Below, piece after piece: positions 1 through 7,845 of a DNA stretch of 16,052 bases. Each line of letters opens with the position of its first letter. Within the stretch, counting starts at the first letter, position 1. A model generated the notes under the pieces. It was given only the letters and a program-made list of their open reading frames with translations, ran no database searches and was not told the origin of the DNA. The stretch is taken from contig JAOZKO010000030.1 in the NCBI GenBank assembly GCA_029935325.1, positions 1 to 16,052 on the forward strand, in the 5' to 3' direction. The stretch comes from Bacteroidales bacterium (GTDB lineage Bacteria > Bacteroidota > Bacteroidia > Bacteroidales > UBA1556). Both the position numbers and the translations under genes were made by a program.

Positions 1-2
1 AA

Positions 3-61
3 TTCTTGCCTAGCGGGTGTTTTTTTGTTCCTTTTTTACGCTAAAAAAGGAAAAGCAAGAA
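3..61. repeat. Nested imperfect inverted repeat at the left edge
   Basis: A 10-bp stem (TTCCTTTTTT at 28-37 with AAAAAAGGAA at 43-52, loop ACGCT) sits inside 7-bp outer arms TTCTTGC (3-9) and GCAAGAA (55-61). The structure could be a terminator for a gene to the left of the window or a fragment of an interspersed repeat. It is cut close to the window edge, so its full extent cannot be judged. Confidence 0.45.
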
Positions 62-375
62 AAATCATCATTTTTAAGGAATCGTGTTGATTCTTATATT
101 GCTATAATCGTGAATATTTAATACTCCACCTAAGTTTCACGATTACCCATAATAACTCTTTTTGATAACAATCCCCCAGATTTTTAGCTTGACCCATCCG
201 CCTTCAGTTTCAAAATGTTCGTATTATATGAATTGTCATATATGATTTTGTAAATAATCGATTATTACATTATTGTACAGAACAGGGTTTTTCCAAGTTT
301 TTCCTAAATCTATAATGTGTTAAGTAATTAACAGATAGTGATTAAAAACTTCTGAAGCTCTACTTTAGGTGTTTT

Positions 376-416
376 ACCCGAAAATAGCTAGTTGTTTTCG
401 GGTATTTTACGTTTTT
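376..416 (+). terminator. Rho-independent terminator
   Basis: A 9-bp perfect stem ACCCGAAAA (376-384) pairs with TTTTCGGGT (395-403) around a 10-nt loop and is followed by the T-rich run ATTTTACGTTTTT (404-416). The tail is broken by ACG, so efficiency may be moderate. It would end transcription entering from the left and insulate the caspase promoter just downstream. Confidence 0.65.
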
Positions 417-472
417 ATGGGTCAATATAATAACTTATTGTCAAAAAATTAGGAAAAAATTTCTATTTGCTT

Positions 473-480
473 TATCTTTG
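473..480 (+). promoter_or_regulatory. Bacteroidota-type -7 element for the caspase gene
   Basis: TATCTTTG matches the Bacteroidota sigma-ABfA -7 consensus TAnnTTTG exactly and lies about 50 nt before the caspase start codon. I see no good TTTG -33 element at the usual 19-21 nt spacing; the upstream DNA is simply A/T-rich. The identical octamer is used in front of the porin gene on the other strand (12757-12750). Confidence 0.6.
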
Positions 481-529
481 TGGCTTCAAAGAAAACTTAG
501 AAAACTAAAATCATTTAAATACTATTGCG

Positions 530-2878
530 ATGAAAACATTTAGCTTACTTTTTTTGTCTATAATACTTTTTGCAGTTTCAGTTAATGCTCAAAGTGCAAA
601 AAAGTTTTATAAAACTGCTGCCACCTTTCAGGAAAGTGGTAAGTATCAAGATGCTATTGATAATTATACAAAAGCCTTGGACATGGATCCAACTTATGTA
701 AAAGCATATATTGCTCGTGCAGAATCAAGCATAAAACTGAATAAATTTGAAGATGCATTAGTAGACTATGAAAGAGCATCAACCCTTGAACCAAAGGAAG
801 AGGAATATGCTTATAAAACAGCAGAATATGCATTTATGCTCAAGAAGTATGAAATGACAATTAAGTTTGCAGATAAAGCTTTGGTGAATGATAAAAAAAT
901 GCTTGATGCACATCACCTTAAAATACGTTCTCTATATCATATTGACAAATTAGATGAGGCCTTAGAAGCTGCTAGTAAAGCTGTTGATATAAAGAAAACC
1001 TATCAAACATATTATGATAAGTCAGAGATTTTGTATGCTAAGAAGGAATATAAGCAGGCTCAAGACTATTACCAAATGGCAATAGGCGAGGATGTTAAAA
1101 ATATTGATGGTTATATTGGTATTGCAAATGCATATTATCACCAAAATTTATTTGATCAAAGTATTTCTGCTGCTAATTCCGCTTTAGGTATTGATCAGCG
1201 TTGTAAGGATGCTTACTGGATTCGTTCTCTAGCATATTTCAAAAAAGTAGATTACCTAAGCGCAATAAATGATTTGTCGCAGATAATAGTATTATACCCT
1301 AAGGCTGACTATATTAAAGATGTTTATTTTAAAAGAGGTGATGCCTATTTCGATTTTAAGCAGCATATAAACGCCATTAATGATTATACGAGTGTAATCG
1401 ATATTGATAAAGATTATTATCAAGCATATTTTAATCGTGCTGCCTCTTACGAAGCAATCCATAGCAACGATAAAGCAATAGCAGATTATGAAAAATTGGA
1501 TGGTTTTAATTTGACAGATGCTACTGCCATTGCAATGCTTGCAGATGCTCATAAACGATTATTTGAGTTAAAAAGAGAGATTGATAAGCCAGTATTGGTA
1601 TTGACTTCTCCAACAGTTACTGATGACAAACAAATTCAGGTAATTAAAGGAAGTGAACTTCAAAAGATAGTAGGACAGGTTGATGATATTAGTGCAATAA
1701 AAACATTTACAATAAATGGTGTTGATGTGGTTTTTGATTCAACATCAAAGAAAAATGAATTTATTATTGAGATTCCAGTAAAAGATATTACAGAAATTAA
1801 ATTTGTTGCTTCAGATATTTATGATAATGTACGAACAGGTATATTCCCAATACAATGGACAGAAATAGGAAAACCATCTATTTACCTAGTGACGCCTGTT
1901 GCTTCTGATGATGGACAGATTTATTTAGAATCTGATGATCCAAGCTTATATATTGAAGGTACAATTGCTGATGATAGTCGTATTGCAAAGATAATGATTG
2001 ATAGTGTTTATGCAAGCTATATTCCTTCAACACTTAACCCTTCTTTTGCTGCTACTATTAGTATTGTAAACAAAAAGATTATTACAATAGAAGTTGAAGA
2101 TATTTTTGGAAACAAAACCATCAAGCAATATATGCTTAATCGCGAAGGAGCTGCTATTGCTGCTGATAACCCAATGGGTAAAACATGGGTGATTTTTATT
2201 GAAAACTCTAAATACGAAACTTTTGCATCATTAGGTGGACCCACCAAAGATATTTCAATGATGAAGTCTGCTCTATCAAAGTATAATATTAATAATGTAA
2301 TTCATAAAAGGAATATGTCAAAATCTCAAATGGAAAAGTTCTTCTCCATTGAGTTGAGAGATATGATAATTAAAAATCATGTAAACTCTATAATTGTTTG
2401 GTATGCTGGTCATGGTAAATTCTTAAATAATACCGGTTATTGGGTTCCTGTAGATGGAAAAACTGATGATGAATTTACTTATTATAATATCAGTGCATTA
2501 AAAGCAGCAATGCAGGGATATAGTAGTGTGGTAACTCATACATTGGTAATTACTGATGCTTGTGAGTCTGGCCCATCGTTCTATCAAGCAATGCGCTCGG
2601 ATATAACACAAAGGGATTGCTCTGATTGGAAGGCAACAAAGTTTAAATCTTCACAGGTATTTTCTTCTGCAGGAAATGAACTTGCCTCAGATAATTCTCA
2701 ATTTACTAAAACCTTTGCCAATTCACTTATACATAATCCTAATTCATGTATTGATATTGAGAGTATAGTAATGCAGGTAAAAAAAGCTGTTAGTAAGAAC
2801 AAACAACAAGAACCGCAATTTGGTAAAATTGATGGATTAGCCGATGAAAACGGCACCTTCTTCTTTATTCGTAAGTAA
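530..2878 (+). CDS. Exported TPR / Ig-like / caspase-family (C14) protein
   Basis: This predicted 782-residue protein starts with a signal peptide (about 1-20, ending SVNA), so the mature protein should be periplasmic or surface-exposed; no lipobox cysteine is seen. Residues 24-325 form about nine tetratricopeptide repeats, a protein-binding scaffold. Two Ig-like beta-sandwich segments follow, each opening with a KPxxxL[TV][ST]P-like strand (about 353-445 and 448-543). The C-terminal part (about 552-775) is a caspase-like peptidase domain: the catalytic dyad is His628 in YAGHGK and Cys678 in DACESG, both intact, so it is predicted to be active. The family includes metacaspase-like cysteine peptidases, usually specific for Arg/Lys or Asp, but specificity cannot be read here. 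The ATG follows a clear -7 promoter element. The gene lies directly upstream of a SiaABC-like signalling cluster and is followed by a strong terminator. Substrate and partner are unknown. Confidence 0.88.
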   Translation: MKTFSLLFLSIILFAVSVNAQSAKKFYKTAATFQESGKYQDAIDNYTKALDMDPTYVKAYIARAESSIKLNKFEDALVDYERASTLEPKEEEYAYKTAEYAFMLKKYEMTIKFADKALVNDKKMLDAHHLKIRSLYHIDKLDEALEAASKAVDIKKTYQTYYDKSEILYAKKEYKQAQDYYQMAIGEDVKNIDGYIGIANAYYHQNLFDQSISAANSALGIDQRCKDAYWIRSLAYFKKVDYLSAINDLSQIIVLYPKADYIKDVYFKRGDAYFDFKQHINAINDYTSVIDIDKDYYQAYFNRAASYEAIHSNDKAIADYEKLDGFNLTDATAIAMLADAHKRLFELKREIDKPVLVLTSPTVTDDKQIQVIKGSELQKIVGQVDDISAIKTFTINGVDVVFDSTSKKNEFIIEIPVKDITEIKFVASDIYDNVRTGIFPIQWTEIGKPSIYLVTPVASDDGQIYLESDDPSLYIEGTIADDSRIAKIMIDSVYASYIPSTLNPSFAATISIVNKKIITIEVEDIFGNKTIKQYMLNREGAAIAADNPMGKTWVIFIENSKYETFASLGGPTKDISMMKSALSKYNINNVIHKRNMSKSQMEKFFSIELRDMIIKNHVNSIIVWYAGHGKFLNNTGYWVPVDGKTDDEFTYYNISALKAAMQGYSSVVTHTLVITDACESGPSFYQAMRSDITQRDCSDWKATKFKSSQVFSSAGNELASDNSQFTKTFANSLIHNPNSCIDIESIVMQVKKAVSKNKQQEPQFGKIDGLADENGTFFFIRK

Positions 2879-2897
2879 GATTATTACACAAAATATT

Positions 2898-2934
2898 AAA
2901 AGAGAAAGTCATTGACTTTCTCTTTTCTTTTTTT
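2898..2934 (+). terminator. Strong rho-independent terminator between the caspase and SiaA-like genes
   Basis: A perfect 13-bp stem, AAAAGAGAAAGTC (2898-2910) with GACTTTCTCTTTT (2914-2926), has a 3-nt ATT loop and is followed by C and seven T residues (2928-2934). It starts 20 nt after the caspase stop codon. Only 16 nt separate its tail from the next ATG at 2951, so it may act as an attenuator of the downstream operon rather than as a complete boundary. Confidence 0.85.
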
Positions 2935-2950
2935 ATTAAACCTAGGTCCT

Positions 2951-5900
2951 ATGCATAAAAGATTAATTAGTTTTGTCCTACCCATATTTTTTATTTTCTT
3001 TGGGTTAGCTTTTTCAACAACAACTTATTCTCAGTATTATTATTTCGATGATTATAGCGTTAAAGAAGGCCTTGGGCATCCTAAAATTGGAGCAATCTTG
3101 CAATCTTCAGATGCATATATTTGGTTGGGTACTACAAGTGGACTTTCTCGCTTCGATGGCAATGAGTTTACTAATTTCACTATTGATGATGGAATATCTC
3201 CATTTGGTGTTAGTGCATTATACGAAGATAGTATGGGTACTATTTGGATAGGCCATCTTTCAGGAAACGTATCTATATACCGAAATCATAAATTTGAAAC
3301 AGTAAACCTCGATAGTGTTAAGGGAGATATAACGGATATTGTTGCTGATAATAAAAATAGAATCTGGATTTCAACCTACGATAATGGTGTTTACCGTATC
3401 GATAACCCGAATAGTGAAACAATAAGTGTTAGCGAGCATTTTGCTGCTAAGGATGGTTTAGGGAATATTATCTTTTCCATGGCAAATACCAAGAGCCTAG
3501 GAATGGTGTTTGTAACTCGCTATGGAGTAAAATTTTATAATGCAAATATTCAGGAATATGAATTTGTAAATGAGCAGTTCTATGCTTGGCCTCAGTATTT
3601 TCAAATAATAAAAGTTGTTGAAGATAATGATATGGGTATTTGGGTAGGGACATTTAATGGAGGCCTATATTATTATAAAGATATAAATACCAAGCCAAGG
3701 ATTTTTGATAAAAGAGATGGGCTTGGTCATAATTTTGTCAGCGATATATTTGTTGCCAGAGATTCTACCATTTGGATTTCTACATTCGGAGGAGGTATTT
3801 CTCACTTTAAAGACAATATAATTACAAGCTTTAGCGAGCAAAATGGACTTCCTGAGGATAAGGTGAAATGTATTTCAGGAGATATAGAAGGTAATATACT
3901 AATTGGAACATACTCAAAAGGAATATCTATTTTTAAAGGTTCAGCTTTTCTTCATTATCAAAAGTTTATTGATGAAAAAGCTATGCAAATACAAGCAGTT
4001 TCAAAAGGAATTGATGAAGATTATTGGTTTGGTTCTAATGTAGGATTAATTCATTATGCTAAAAATGCGGATGGTAATTACGAAACCTCATTTATAAAAC
4101 AAGATGGTATTTACTTACAATCCGACGATATTAGATTTATTAAAAAAGATAAATACGGTAATCAGTGGATAGGAACTTGGGGTGGTGGATTGAGTTATTA
4201 TAATATTAATGAAAATAAAATTGGTTATCCATATCGGCCTAATACTTATCTATCTCAAGCAACTAATGGTTCTAATAATATTACAGCATTAGAATTTGAT
4301 AAAGAGGGAGGATTGTGGATAGGCTCCTATGATGGTTTAATTTATTTTGATCCTGATAGTAATCAAGTGGCAATGTTTCGACAAAGAGATAACCTACAGA
4401 ATAATGATATCTCAGTATTGTATTGTGATGATAATGGAATACTATGGATAGGACATAGAGGAAAAGGGATTACTAAATTGGAAGGAATTAATTTTGAATT
4501 ATACGATTTGGGAGTGGAAATGACACCCACTTGTATATTTGGAAATGAGCAAGATTTGTGGATAGGAACAGAAGGTATGGGTCTTATGCATTTCAGCGAT
4601 AAAAAGCTTAAAATGCACTATAGTATTGATGATGGATTGCTATCGAATTTAATTACAGCAATAAGTTCTGATGAAAATGGTGATTTGCTAATAGGTACAA
4701 ATATGGGGCTAAATAAGCTAGTATTAGCTACAGATAAGCTTTGGTCTTTTCAAGCAAAGGAAGGTTTTATAGGGATAGAAGTTAAGCCGAATGCATTTTT
4801 CAAAGACATTAATGGAGATATATGGAGTGGAACAGCTGAAGGTGTGACCCGGATTAGCCCCAGTTTATTAAAGGTGAATAATCTGCCTCCATTTACTAAG
4901 ATTACCAAATTAAGAATAAATTTGGAAGAAAGAAAGGTTAAAAAGGAGATGAGTCTTGGTCATATCGAGAATTCTATATTAATTGATTATAAATCATTAT
5001 GTATAACCGACGCTTCTAAAGTTGCTTATAAAGTAAGGCTTCTGGGTGCAGAAACAGAATGGCAACCAATTACTCAACAAACTTATGCCAATTATCCTGC
5101 ATTACCCCCGGGAAATTATACTTTTCAAGTGATTGCTCGTAATAACTATAATGTTTGGAACTCGCAACCTCAGGAATTTACGTTTACAATAAATCCTCCA
5201 TTTTGGCAAACATTATGGTTTTATGCAATTGTAATTATTGTACTTGTGGTTAGTGTAGTACTATTTGTTAAGGTTCGTGAGAAGCAATTATTGCAGGAAA
5301 AGGCCGAATTGGAAAAGAAGGTTCAAGAGCGAACCATTGAGGTAAGGCAAAAGAATGATTTATTAGCAAAAAAGAATAAGGATATCACTGACAGTATTAA
5401 TTATGCTCAAAGAATACAGCGAGCGATTATGCCACCACAAAAGATGATGAAAGAGTTATTGAGTTCTTCATTTATTTATTATAAACCAAAGGACATTGTA
5501 AGTGGTGACTTCCATTGGAATACTTTCCATAATGATAGGCTTATAATTGCAGCAGCAGATTGTACAGGTCATGGAGTGCCGGGAGCGTTTATGAGTATGA
5601 TTAGCATAAGTTCACTTAATAAGATTGTTAAAGAAAAGCAGATTACCGATCCTGCACGTATTCTTGACCATATGCGACATGATATTGTAAATGACCTGAA
5701 GCAAAGTGGAGATGTGCAAGCTAAAGACGGTTTGGATATTGCACTGCTTTCTATTGAGCCGGAGAATAGAATTGTACATTATTCAGGAGCATATAACTCC
5801 TTATATATTATAAAGGCAAATCCAATAGACAAGGCAAATTTAGATTATGATTTTAATTATTCAACTTATTCAGATAGATTAATTGAAGTAAAAGCTGACC

Positions 5901-6184
5901 GAATGCCAATTGGTATTTCAGAGCGAATGAACTTGAATTTTACCACAAAAACTATTCAATTGGAAAAGGGTGACTCAATATATGTTACAACAGATGGGTA
6001 TATTGATCAATTTGGTGGCGAAAAAGGAAAGAAATTTATGTCAAAACGTTTCAAAGAGTTATTATTAAACTTACCATATTCGAAGCCAGAGGATGCGCTT
6101 AATTCCCTTGAGGATCAGTTTGTAACATGGCGTGGCGTTCATGAGCAAATAGATGATGTATTGGTTATTGGAATATGCTTTTAA
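2951..6184 (+). CDS. Propeller sensor / PP2C SpoIIE phosphatase (SiaA-like)
   Basis: This is a 1077-residue transmembrane sensor phosphatase. The start is set at ATG 2951, giving an N-terminal signal peptide (about 1-28); an in-frame TTG at 2912 lies inside the preceding terminator hairpin and is rejected. Residues 30-644 carry about fourteen two-component-regulator propeller repeats of the form [IL]W[IL]GTxxGGLxxF, enough for two seven-bladed propellers in the periplasm. A Y_Y_Y-type beta-sandwich follows (about 646-749), then one membrane helix (about 753-775), a signalling coiled coil (about 777-830, ending INYAQRIQRAIMPP) and a PP2C/SpoIIE domain. Metal-binding aspartates are visible: Asp853 (SGDF), Asp870 (AADCTGHG), Asp1015 (TTDGYID) and Asp1068/1069. 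By analogy with SiaA it should dephosphorylate the SiaC-like protein encoded two genes downstream, in response to an external ligand of unknown identity. Confidence 0.92.
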   Translation: MHKRLISFVLPIFFIFFGLAFSTTTYSQYYYFDDYSVKEGLGHPKIGAILQSSDAYIWLGTTSGLSRFDGNEFTNFTIDDGISPFGVSALYEDSMGTIWIGHLSGNVSIYRNHKFETVNLDSVKGDITDIVADNKNRIWISTYDNGVYRIDNPNSETISVSEHFAAKDGLGNIIFSMANTKSLGMVFVTRYGVKFYNANIQEYEFVNEQFYAWPQYFQIIKVVEDNDMGIWVGTFNGGLYYYKDINTKPRIFDKRDGLGHNFVSDIFVARDSTIWISTFGGGISHFKDNIITSFSEQNGLPEDKVKCISGDIEGNILIGTYSKGISIFKGSAFLHYQKFIDEKAMQIQAVSKGIDEDYWFGSNVGLIHYAKNADGNYETSFIKQDGIYLQSDDIRFIKKDKYGNQWIGTWGGGLSYYNINENKIGYPYRPNTYLSQATNGSNNITALEFDKEGGLWIGSYDGLIYFDPDSNQVAMFRQRDNLQNNDISVLYCDDNGILWIGHRGKGITKLEGINFELYDLGVEMTPTCIFGNEQDLWIGTEGMGLMHFSDKKLKMHYSIDDGLLSNLITAISSDENGDLLIGTNMGLNKLVLATDKLWSFQAKEGFIGIEVKPNAFFKDINGDIWSGTAEGVTRISPSLLKVNNLPPFTKITKLRINLEERKVKKEMSLGHIENSILIDYKSLCITDASKVAYKVRLLGAETEWQPITQQTYANYPALPPGNYTFQVIARNNYNVWNSQPQEFTFTINPPFWQTLWFYAIVIIVLVVSVVLFVKVREKQLLQEKAELEKKVQERTIEVRQKNDLLAKKNKDITDSINYAQRIQRAIMPPQKMMKELLSSSFIYYKPKDIVSGDFHWNTFHNDRLIIAAADCTGHGVPGAFMSMISISSLNKIVKEKQITDPARILDHMRHDIVNDLKQSGDVQAKDGLDIALLSIEPENRIVHYSGAYNSLYIIKANPIDKANLDYDFNYSTYSDRLIEVKADRMPIGISERMNLNFTTKTIQLEKGDSIYVTTDGYIDQFGGEKGKKFMSKRFKELLLNLPYSKPEDALNSLEDQFVTWRGVHEQIDDVLVIGICF

Positions 6185-6252
6185 TAATTTTTTATTTTGG
6201 AAAGATAATTATTGTAAATTAGTGCCTTAATATAATTCATAAAACTATTACT

Positions 6253-6804
6253 ATGAATACATATGAAAAATTTCGTGAAATGATGGATAACCAGATTATG
6301 TTATCATTTAAGGGCGAAATAACATCAGATATTATTAATATGGTTTTGCAGATAATGGAAACCAGTTTGGATTCTGTCTCAGAAAAAGGAAATGTTAGAA
6401 AGAAGATTTTTAATGTTCTTGTAGAATGTATGCAGAATCTATATCACCATGCCGAAGCAGAGGTTGATGGTGAATTGGACACTCGGAGGGCAATGCTAGA
6501 GCTGTCTTATGATAATGATTATTATTATATTCTTACTGGGAATTTCATTAAAAGCAAGGAAATAAAACCCTTGCAAGAGCGTATTGATAGAGTTAACTCC
6601 CTTTCGAAAGATGAACTGAGACAGTATTATCGCCAAATACTAGATAATAATAGGATTTCTGATAAGGGGGGTGCTGATCTTGGTATGATTGATATGGCAC
6701 GTAAATCTGGACAGAAATTAGGATATAATTTTAAGGTGGTGAATGATGAATTATCATTCTTCGACTTAAAAGTTAAGGTAGCAAAGAAAAAAGAAAAAAA
6801 ATAA
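6253..6804 (+). CDS. siaB: SiaB-family protein kinase
   Basis: This 183-residue cytoplasmic protein resembles the SiaB family, a divergent GHKL/HATPase-type serine-threonine kinase related to anti-sigma factors. The N-box-like motif is ECMQNLYHHAE with Glu58 and Asn62, and the glycine-rich ATP-lid motif is GGADLGMIDMARKSG starting at Gly139. Length is similar to Pseudomonas SiaB. In that system SiaB phosphorylates SiaC and opposes the SiaA phosphatase. The gene lies 68 nt after the phosphatase gene and 48 nt before the SiaC-like gene, in the same direction, which supports the assignment. The C-terminus is very lysine-rich (VAKKKEKK), encoded by an A tract that may be prone to slippage. The ATG at 6253 is preceded by an A/T-rich leader, normal for this phylum. 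Function is inferred from motif and context. Confidence 0.85.
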   Translation: MNTYEKFREMMDNQIMLSFKGEITSDIINMVLQIMETSLDSVSEKGNVRKKIFNVLVECMQNLYHHAEAEVDGELDTRRAMLELSYDNDYYYILTGNFIKSKEIKPLQERIDRVNSLSKDELRQYYRQILDNNRISDKGGADLGMIDMARKSGQKLGYNFKVVNDELSFFDLKVKVAKKKEKK

Positions 6805-6852
6805 ATCATTGATTATTAAAGCAATTATTAATAGAATATAAATTATTTGACA

Positions 6853-7236
6853 ATGGATAACTTAAGAATAGAAGGTACGAAGCAAACCCCTGAAATTGAT
6901 TTTGATGCTAATACAGGTATTTTAAAACTATCTGGTCGATCAATACCCGAAAATACATTCGAATTTTTTAACCCAGTATTAAACTGGTTAGATGAATTTA
7001 GTGCACAAGCACCAGATAAAGTTATTGCAAAAATTAACCTTGAGTATTTTAATACTAGCTCATCAAAGTATATCTTAGAAATCCTGAAAAGATTGAAGAC
7101 CGTATTAAAAGATGATAAAGATGTGCTTGTAGAATGGTATTACGAAGAGGATGATGAAGAAATGATGGAAACTGGTGAGGATTATGAGGACGTTAGTGGT
7201 TTGCCTTTTGAAATAATTTCAATAGAAGAAGAATAA
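6853..7236 (+). CDS. siaC: SiaC-family regulatory phosphoprotein (DUF1987)
   Basis: A 127-residue acidic protein of the DUF1987/SiaC family. In Pseudomonas aeruginosa SiaC is a STAS-like anti-anti-sigma-type switch protein phosphorylated by SiaB on Thr68 and dephosphorylated by SiaA; only the unphosphorylated form binds its target. Here the region FNTSSSKYILEIL places Thr68 and Ser69-71 at the equivalent position, so the phosphosite appears conserved. Other family marks are the opening LRIEGTKQTPEI, the core strand KLSGRSIPENTFEFF, and the EWYYEEDDEEMMETGEDYED segment near the C-terminus. ATG 6853 is chosen as start; an in-frame TTG two codons earlier is less likely. It lies between the kinase gene and a coiled-coil membrane protein gene, the position in which Pseudomonas carries siaC before its target siaD. 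Confidence 0.9.
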   Translation: MDNLRIEGTKQTPEIDFDANTGILKLSGRSIPENTFEFFNPVLNWLDEFSAQAPDKVIAKINLEYFNTSSSKYILEILKRLKTVLKDDKDVLVEWYYEEDDEEMMETGEDYEDVSGLPFEIISIEEE

Positions 7237-7251
7237 TAATAATAATATTGA

Positions 7252-7809
7252 ATGGCTAAGCAGAGTATATATCAGAATGAGATTGAGAATCTAGAGCAAA
7301 GCAAAGATTTTCTGAAGAAAAGCGAATATTCCAAAATTGAATTACAAATGGAATTTAAGAAGCTTGTGGAAAACTATGAGGAACTCATTGATCAGGTGAA
7401 AATTATTACCAAGATTAGTGACCGTTTGCAGAGGAAACTTAATAAAACAAACGATGCTCTTGAAAGTTCTAATATTCAGCTTAATGATTTGAATAATCAG
7501 TTAAATGAGACAATAGACCAATTAACTGAAGCCAAGATTGGTAGAAGAGCTGGAACTATTGTAATGATTATTGTTATTAGCCTTTTTATTGTTTCTGAAG
7601 TATTTATTGAGCCAATAATTGATGATGCTTTTCCTGATAATTTCTGGGTAGGATTAGGATTGAAATTAGTTGTTGCAATACTTATTAAGCCCGGTGAGGA
7701 CTTTACAAATAAATATATGCTGAAGCAAGCAAGAAAGAAACAACTGGCAGAATCAAAAGCTAAAGAAGCAGCACAGCCTCCGAAACCAAAAAAAAGAAGA
7801 GCATTTTAA
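7252..7809 (+). CDS. Coiled-coil membrane protein, candidate SiaC target
   Basis: I do not recognise a named family for the whole 185-residue protein. Residues about 5-95 are predicted coiled coil rich in Glu, Lys, Asn, Gln and Leu, including VKIITKISDRLQRKLNK (49-65). That segment resembles the helical stalk motif (lysine, then ISDRxQxKL) preceding GGDEF, adenylate-cyclase or PP2C domains in signalling proteins. Two hydrophobic segments follow, about 101-118 and 131-146, joined by a short acidic loop (EPIIDDAFPDN). The C-terminal tail is strongly basic (QARKKQ to PKPKKRRAF). With two membrane passes, both the coiled coil and the tail should be cytoplasmic. No catalytic domain is present. The gene starts 15 nt after the SiaC-like stop, across a run of GAA and TAA triplets, so it is almost certainly co-transcribed. 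I infer that it receives the SiaC signal; its output is unknown. Confidence 0.8.
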   Translation: MAKQSIYQNEIENLEQSKDFLKKSEYSKIELQMEFKKLVENYEELIDQVKIITKISDRLQRKLNKTNDALESSNIQLNDLNNQLNETIDQLTEAKIGRRAGTIVMIIVISLFIVSEVFIEPIIDDAFPDNFWVGLGLKLVVAILIKPGEDFTNKYMLKQARKKQLAESKAKEAAQPPKPKKRRAF

Positions 7810-7845
7810 TAAGATATATAGGATTTACTACCTTAGTTAGTCTTT

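Larger units (their letters stand above)
1..529. other. Non-coding region upstream of the caspase gene
   Basis: No convincing coding frame is visible in these 529 bases. From left to right they hold a hairpin at 28-52 nested in short TTCTTGC/GCAAGAA arms (3-9 and 55-61), a 10-bp inverted repeat TAATCGTGAA/TTCACGATTA (105-114 and 136-145), a 14-bp palindrome AATAATCGATTATT (253-266), a rho-independent terminator (376-416) and a promoter -10-type element (473-480). Because the terminator lies between them and the caspase gene, the left-hand repeats probably belong to a transcription unit outside the window. Confidence 0.7.

Noticed and set aside
1292..1552. 86-codon minus-strand open frame within the caspase gene
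   Set aside because: It is antisense to the TPR region and has the low-complexity Ile/Cys-rich composition of a shadow frame.
530..2878. Caspase as a CRISPR-linked or CBASS-like defence effector
   Set aside because: There is a signal peptide, and no CRISPR array, Cas gene, cyclase or other defence module is present nearby.
2912..2950. In-frame TTG start extending the SiaA-like protein by 13 residues
   Set aside because: The extension lies inside the terminator hairpin and T tract, and the ATG at 2951 gives a clean signal peptide.
6196..6222. Possible internal promoter TTTG / TAAATTAG before the SiaB-like gene
   Set aside because: The spacer is only 15 nt and the -7 element has a mismatch; read-through from the phosphatase gene is the simpler explanation.
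6847..6852. In-frame TTG start for the SiaC-like protein
   Set aside because: It adds only two residues; the ATG at 6853 matches family length and places the conserved Thr at residue 68.
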